From: Coriobacteriia bacterium | Lineage (GTDB): Bacteria > Actinomycetota > Coriobacteriia > Coriobacteriales > UMGS124 | Assembly (NCBI GenBank): GCA_018368455.1 | Contig: JAGZEG010000030.1 | Coordinates: 1 to 10,388 of the forward strand | Reading direction: 5' to 3' | DNA length: 10,388 nucleotides | Shown: piece after piece, positions 7,258 to 10,388 of the stretch | Numbering within the stretch: position 1 is the first letter of the stretch | Layout: each line of letters opens with the position of its first letter | The notes under the pieces: generated by a model | What the model was told of the DNA's origin: nothing | Databases searched by the model: none | What the model saw: the letters and a program-made list of their open reading frames with translations, nothing else | Made by a program: the position numbers and the translations under genes

Positions 7258-8717
7258 TGGCTGGTGTCTCCAGACACACTGTTGTCACATCGCTCATCTG
7301 GAAGTTCCTCGAGAGGGGCAGTGCGCAGATCGTCTCGTTCGTTGTTTCGTTGGTGCTCGCGCGCCTTCTCGGTCCGACCGACTACGGCGTGGTGTCGTTG
7401 GTGCTCGTGTTCACGGCCATCGCGCTCGTCTTCGTGCAGGGTGGCTTCAACACGGCCCTCATTCAGAAAAATAGCGTCGACGAGCGTGACTACTCTAGCG
7501 TGCTTGTCTTCTCGCTGGGAATGTCCCTGGTAATTTATCTGGTCCTGTTCCTGGTAGCTCCTGTCGTCGCTGATTTCTACGGCAACCCCGAGGTCTGCCA
7601 GATATTGCGGGTGATGGCATTGGTGCTCCTGCCCGGAGCCTACAACTCGGTGCAAGTGGCTTACGCCGAGAAAACGTTCCAGTTCCGCAAACTGTTTGTG
7701 GCGAACCTTGCTACTGCCGTTTGCTCCGGTGCTGCGGGCGTCGCGCTCGCCTTCGCTGGCGCAGGCGTCTGGGCACTCGTTGCCCAGCAGCTTGGCAATC
7801 AACTCTTCGTGTGCATCGTGCTCACCTTTACCCTCCACTGGTGGCCTAAGCTGGGATTTTCCTTCGATGCCGTCAAAGGACTTTTCGCGTTCGGTGCGAA
7901 CGTCCTTGCTGGCGATCTGCTCGTTCAGATTTTCCTCAACCTGCGCAACCTCATTGTGGGCCGTGTGTTCGATGCAGCGACTCTGGGACTCTTCAACCGC
8001 GGGCATCAGTTCCCGGCCGCCGTCATGCAGGCTGTGACGGGCAGTATGCAGGAGGTGATGCTTCCCACCTTTTCCGGCGTGCAGGACGACTCCGGGCGTG
8101 TACTCTCCATCGCTCGTCGGTCGGTGCGGGCGAGCTGTTTCGCGATCTTCCCGCTGATGTTTGGGCTGGCCGCATGTGCCGTGCCCCTTGTTGAGCTGCT
8201 ACTGGGAGAAAGTTGGGCGGACTGCGTGCCCTACCTTCAGGTTTTTGCGGTGTCGTACTGTTTCCAGCCCATCCAGATAGTGACTGCCCAGGCAATGAGG
8301 GGGCTTGGTGACAGCAGGACCACGCTCAGGCTCGAGGTGGTTCGCAAGGCTGCCGAGCTGGGACTCATGTTCTGCAGCATACCCTTGGGCCCCGTGGCGC
8401 TTGCCACCAGCTCCGTTGTGGCCGGCGCTGTATCGTGCGCCGTGGCGCTTATCCCCAACGTGCGCGTCCTTGGTTACAGCCTTCGCAACCAGTTTTGCGA
8501 CCTGGCGCGCCCCCTCGCGGGCTCGGCCGCGATGGCGGCCTGCGTGCTGGGCCTTGGGCTGCTGCCCCTACCCGACATCGTCATGCTTGCACTTCAAGTT
8601 GCTGTGGGTGTTGCCGTGTACGCGGCGCTAATGGCGTTGATGAGGGATGACACGATGGGGTTGCTTGTCAGCGGCCTCAAGGGAGTGCTCGCCCGCAAGG
8701 CCGTTCGCAACGATTAA
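7257..8717 (+). CDS. wzx: Wzx-type polysaccharide flippase (WzxC/TuaB-like)
   Basis: This 486-residue integral membrane protein belongs to the MOP/MATE-like polysaccharide transporter superfamily. The N-terminus has the typical pattern IWKFLERGSAQIVSFVVSLV followed by LARLLGPTDYGVV and then GGFNTALIQK with DERDYSSVLVFS. This is the signature of the WzxC/TuaB subgroup of flippases. Hydrophobic segments recur along the whole length, about 12-14 in number. The expected function is to move lipid-linked repeat units across the cytoplasmic membrane for Wzy. It starts at ATG 7257, sharing one base with the TGA of the FrhB-like gene, with GGTGAGGGA just upstream (7245-7253). Length is normal for the family. 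GC is about 57% in the line sampled. A role in exporting a different polymer, such as teichuronic acid, cannot be excluded from sequence. Confidence 0.9.
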   Translation: MAGVSRHTVVTSLIWKFLERGSAQIVSFVVSLVLARLLGPTDYGVVSLVLVFTAIALVFVQGGFNTALIQKNSVDERDYSSVLVFSLGMSLVIYLVLFLVAPVVADFYGNPEVCQILRVMALVLLPGAYNSVQVAYAEKTFQFRKLFVANLATAVCSGAAGVALAFAGAGVWALVAQQLGNQLFVCIVLTFTLHWWPKLGFSFDAVKGLFAFGANVLAGDLLVQIFLNLRNLIVGRVFDAATLGLFNRGHQFPAAVMQAVTGSMQEVMLPTFSGVQDDSGRVLSIARRSVRASCFAIFPLMFGLAACAVPLVELLLGESWADCVPYLQVFAVSYCFQPIQIVTAQAMRGLGDSRTTLRLEVVRKAAELGLMFCSIPLGPVALATSSVVAGAVSCAVALIPNVRVLGYSLRNQFCDLARPLAGSAAMAACVLGLGLLPLPDIVMLALQVAVGVAVYAALMALMRDDTMGLLVSGLKGVLARKAVRND

Positions 8718-8722
8718 GGAGA
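8716..8722 (+). promoter_or_regulatory. Ribosome binding site for wecB
   Basis: AAGGAGA overlaps the TAA stop of the flippase gene (8715-8717) and lies 4 bases before ATG 8727. It supports this start and close coupling to the gene before it. Confidence 0.7.
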
Positions 8723-8726
8723 ACGG

Positions 8727-9848
8727 ATGTCCAAAAGAAAAGTGATGCTCGTCTTCGGGACCCGCCCGGAGGCCATCAAGATGTGCCCGCTCGTGAGGGA
8801 GCTCAAGGCTCGTCCCGACGAGTTCGAGACGGTCGTCACCGTGACCGGCCAGCACCGCGAGATGCTCGACCAGGTGCTGCGGGTCTTCGACGTCGCGCCC
8901 GACCACGACCTGCACGTCATGAGGCCGGGCCAGACGCTGTTCGACGTGACGTGCGACGTGCTGCTCAAGATGAGGGCCGTGCTCGAGGAGGGAAAGCCTG
9001 ACGTCGTGCTCGTCCACGGCGACACGACGACCTCCTTCGCCGCGGCCCTGGCCTGCTTCTACCTGCAGATACCCGTGGGCCACGTGGAGGCGGGCCTGCG
9101 CACCCGCGACGTCCACAGCCCCTGGCCCGAGGAGTTCAACCGACAGGCGGTGGACATCGTCGCGGAGCACTACTTCGCGCCCACCGATGCCAGCAGGCGG
9201 AACCTGCTGGGCGAGGGTAAGCCGGGGGCCAAGATCTGGGTCACCGGCAACACCGGCATCGACGCGCTCCGCACCACCGTGCGCGAGGGCTACTCCCACC
9301 CCGAGCTTGACTGGGCGAGGGGCAGCCGCCTGATCCTGATCACCGCCCACCGCCGCGAGAACCTGGGCGAGCCCATGCACGGGATGTTCCGCGCCATCCG
9401 CCGCGTGATGGAAGAGCGCCCCGACACCAAGGCGATCTACCCCATCCACATGAACCCGCAGGTGCGCCGCGCCGCCCACGATGAGCTGGACGGCTTCGAC
9501 CGCCTGAGGATCATCGACCCCCTGGAGGTCGTGGACTTCCACAACTTCATGGCGGCCAGCCACCTGATCCTGACCGACTCGGGAGGCATCCAGGAGGAGG
9601 CGCCTAGCCTGGGCAAGCCGGTGCTGGTCATGCGCGACACCACCGAGCGGCCCGAGGGCGTGGAGGCCGGCACGCTGAAGCTGGTGGGCACCGAGGAGGG
9701 TGTGATCTACCGCGAGTTCTCCAGGCTGCTTGACGACCCGGAGGAGTACGCCTCGATGAGCCGCGCCTCCAACCCCTACGGCGACGGTCACGCCAGCGAG
9801 AGGATCGCGGACGTGCTGGCGGGGGAAACGCCGCGCTCGTCTGAATAG
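8727..9848 (+). CDS. wecB: UDP-N-acetylglucosamine 2-epimerase (non-hydrolysing)
   Basis: This 373-residue cytoplasmic enzyme interconverts UDP-GlcNAc and UDP-ManNAc. Motifs in order are VFGTRPEAIKMCPLV (9-23), VTGQHREMLDQVL (39-51), VHGDTTTSF (96-104), GHVEAGLRT (118-126), PWPEEFNR (132-139), VTGNTGIDAL (172-181), ITAHRRENLGEP (205-216), TDSGGIQEEAPSLGKP and TERPEGVEAGT. D99, E121, E135 and H208 correspond to the catalytic residues D95, E117, E131 and H213 of E. coli WecB, so it should be active. UDP-ManNAc could be oxidised to UDP-ManNAcA for a capsule or used directly for a wall-polymer linkage unit. No CapO/WecC dehydrogenase is in the window. It shares fold and motifs with the 206-1387 gene but is clearly of the WecB subgroup. 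Composition matches the high-GC left flank rather than the cluster core. Confidence 0.95.
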   Translation: MSKRKVMLVFGTRPEAIKMCPLVRELKARPDEFETVVTVTGQHREMLDQVLRVFDVAPDHDLHVMRPGQTLFDVTCDVLLKMRAVLEEGKPDVVLVHGDTTTSFAAALACFYLQIPVGHVEAGLRTRDVHSPWPEEFNRQAVDIVAEHYFAPTDASRRNLLGEGKPGAKIWVTGNTGIDALRTTVREGYSHPELDWARGSRLILITAHRRENLGEPMHGMFRAIRRVMEERPDTKAIYPIHMNPQVRRAAHDELDGFDRLRIIDPLEVVDFHNFMAASHLILTDSGGIQEEAPSLGKPVLVMRDTTERPEGVEAGTLKLVGTEEGVIYREFSRLLDDPEEYASMSRASNPYGDGHASERIADVLAGETPRSSE

Positions 9849-9863
9849 GAATGGCAGGTAAAG

Positions 9864-10298
9864 ATGGACTCTGACATTGCTGGAACTCTCTTAGATCTCG
9901 GCGGCTCTCTTGCTGCGCTTGCTGCCAAAGGTACCGCATCCGCCATTGCTACCAAGGTGAAATCCCTGAAGGAGGAGAAGAGCGCGGAGGCGGTCAGAAA
10001 TGCATACGACGAACTTGTGAACAGACTTCTCGAGGAACGCTCCGAGGCAATACTTATCGCCCAAGCTTACAAGGCCGAACTTGATCGGGTCCAGATTAGC
10101 GATGAGGATATCAAGAGTCTTGACGCGACTATTGGACGTGTTCTTGACGTTTTCCTGACCTATTCGGTTACTCAACCCCATGATTCTGAGAAAGTCGAAG
10201 CGCAACGCGTTGCTATCAATCAGGTTCGACAGCTCATCTCGGCGGATACTTTGCGGACCATGCAACTTCTCGGTGGGCCTGTAAGATTATCTGTGTAA
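9864..10298 (+). CDS. Helical protein of unknown function, possibly C-terminally shortened
   Basis: The product is 144 residues. Residues 4-30 are alanine/glycine rich (LLDLGGSLAALAAKGTASAI), amphipathic to weakly hydrophobic rather than a clear membrane span. Residues 30-75 are charged and helical (KVKSLKEEK, YDELVNRLLEERSEAILIAQ), probably coiled coil. ISDEDIKSLDATIGRVLDVF and VRQLISADTLRTMQLLG follow. No catalytic motif or signal peptide is visible. It looks like the N-terminal part of a hypothetical family that I remember as often longer past the LLG, so GGPVRLSV before the stop may mark a truncated end; this rests on memory only. The start ATG 9864 has only AGG (9856-9858) five bases upstream. 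Base composition (32 and 26 GC in two sampled 60-base lines) is far below that of wecB and of the following sequence, so it is probably imported. It has no evident role in polysaccharide synthesis. Confidence 0.65.
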   Translation: MDSDIAGTLLDLGGSLAALAAKGTASAIATKVKSLKEEKSAEAVRNAYDELVNRLLEERSEAILIAQAYKAELDRVQISDEDIKSLDATIGRVLDVFLTYSVTQPHDSEKVEAQRVAINQVRQLISADTLRTMQLLGGPVRLSV

Positions 10299-10330
10299 GT
10301 CCCGCGACCCGGGGCCCGTCCCCGAGGAAC

Positions 10331-10340
10331 GGAGGCGAGG
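10331..10340 (+). promoter_or_regulatory. Ribosome binding site for the last gene
   Basis: GGAGGCGAGG ends one base before ATG 10342, with GGAGG 6 bases from the start codon. It is the main evidence that the following short reading frame is a real gene start. Confidence 0.6.
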
Positions 10341-10341
10341 C

Positions 10342-10388
10342 ATGGCGAGGAGGAAGAGGGACGCGCGCGCCGAGGAGATCGCGGCGGC
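10342..10388 (+). CDS. N-terminus of an unidentified gene (partial)
   Basis: Only 15 complete codons are in the window, reading MARRKRDARAEEIAA with the next codon cut off. The start is very basic and the frame is open to the window end. A strong Shine-Dalgarno site lies just upstream and composition is high GC, like wecB. A basic N-terminus like this occurs in cytoplasmic tails of membrane proteins such as LytR-CpsA-Psr enzymes and in some TetR-type regulators. Too little is visible to choose between them. Confidence 0.5.
   Translation, partial: MARRKRDARAEEIAA

Noticed and set aside
7197..8006. Antisense open frame of 269 codons opposite the flippase
   Set aside because: The product is a low-complexity H/E/R/Q mix, typical of reading the complement of a membrane-protein gene. 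The + strand frame carries clear flippase signatures.
8628..9791. Long antisense open frame (387 codons) opposite wecB
   Set aside because: It is the complementary-strand shadow of a high-GC gene with every WecB motif. Its product is rich in H, V, G and A without recognisable domains.
9851..9874. Seven-codon frame starting at ATG 9851 just after the wecB stop
   Set aside because: It resembles the orphan start at 1387, but a chance ATG with so short a frame carries no weight. There is no matching displaced-gene evidence.
10310..10324. Possible terminator hairpin CGGGG-CCCGT-CCCCG between the unknown gene and the last gene
   Set aside because: The stem is only 5 base pairs and is followed by AGGAACGG rather than a run of T. 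Such short GC palindromes are common in this composition, so I do not call a terminator.

Overview
The window reads as the downstream part of a surface-polysaccharide (capsule or exopolysaccharide) locus of the Wzx/Wzy-dependent type. All genes lie on the + strand and are tightly packed. GC content in the flanks is roughly 70% (hand counts over single 60-base lines). Shine-Dalgarno sites are GGAGG-like. A polysaccharide pyruvyl transferase is paired with an FrhB-like iron-sulfur protein. Together these suggest a high-GC anaerobic Gram-positive; Coriobacteriia (Collinsella/Olsenella-like) is my best guess. This is an inference, because there is no rRNA or other marker gene in the window.

Layout. 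Positions 1-199 hold the tail of a CapF/WbjC-type UDP-sugar reductase with its cupin end, and 206-1387 hold CapG/WbjD, the last enzyme of UDP-L-FucNAc synthesis. Composition then drops sharply, to about 35% GC in the first line of the next gene. This begins an accessory core with a GT-B-like glycosyltransferase (1419-2492), a Wzy-type polymerase (2489-3832) and a GT4 glycosyltransferase (3825-4937). GC rises again inside that last gene, near its domain linker. Next come a polysaccharide pyruvyl transferase (4949-6049), an FrhB-like double-[4Fe-4S] protein (6049-7257) and a Wzx-type flippase (7257-8717), all at intermediate-to-high GC. WecB, a UDP-GlcNAc 2-epimerase (8727-9848), returns to high GC. 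A 144-residue helical protein of unknown function (9864-10298) is again lower in GC. The window ends at the start of another high-GC gene (10342 onward).

How the genes fit together. CapF/CapG would supply UDP-L-FucNAc and WecB would supply UDP-ManNAc. The two glycosyltransferases would build part of a lipid-linked repeat unit, the pyruvyl transferase would add a ketal-pyruvate (or act as a related transferase), Wzx would flip the unit and Wzy would polymerise it. The FrhB-like protein has no assigned step. The initiating phosphosugar transferase, the CapE-type dehydratase and chain-length control are not in view and may lie upstream. Overlapping or abutting stop/start codons make one transcript from the sugar genes through wecB likely.

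I found no clearly new system. The most interesting items are the pyruvyl transferase/FrhB pair, the compositional mosaic with a break inside a glycosyltransferase gene, and the small unidentified island gene after wecB. No RNA genes, CRISPR arrays, insertion sequences or convincing terminators were seen, and no stretch of 300 bases lacks a gene.
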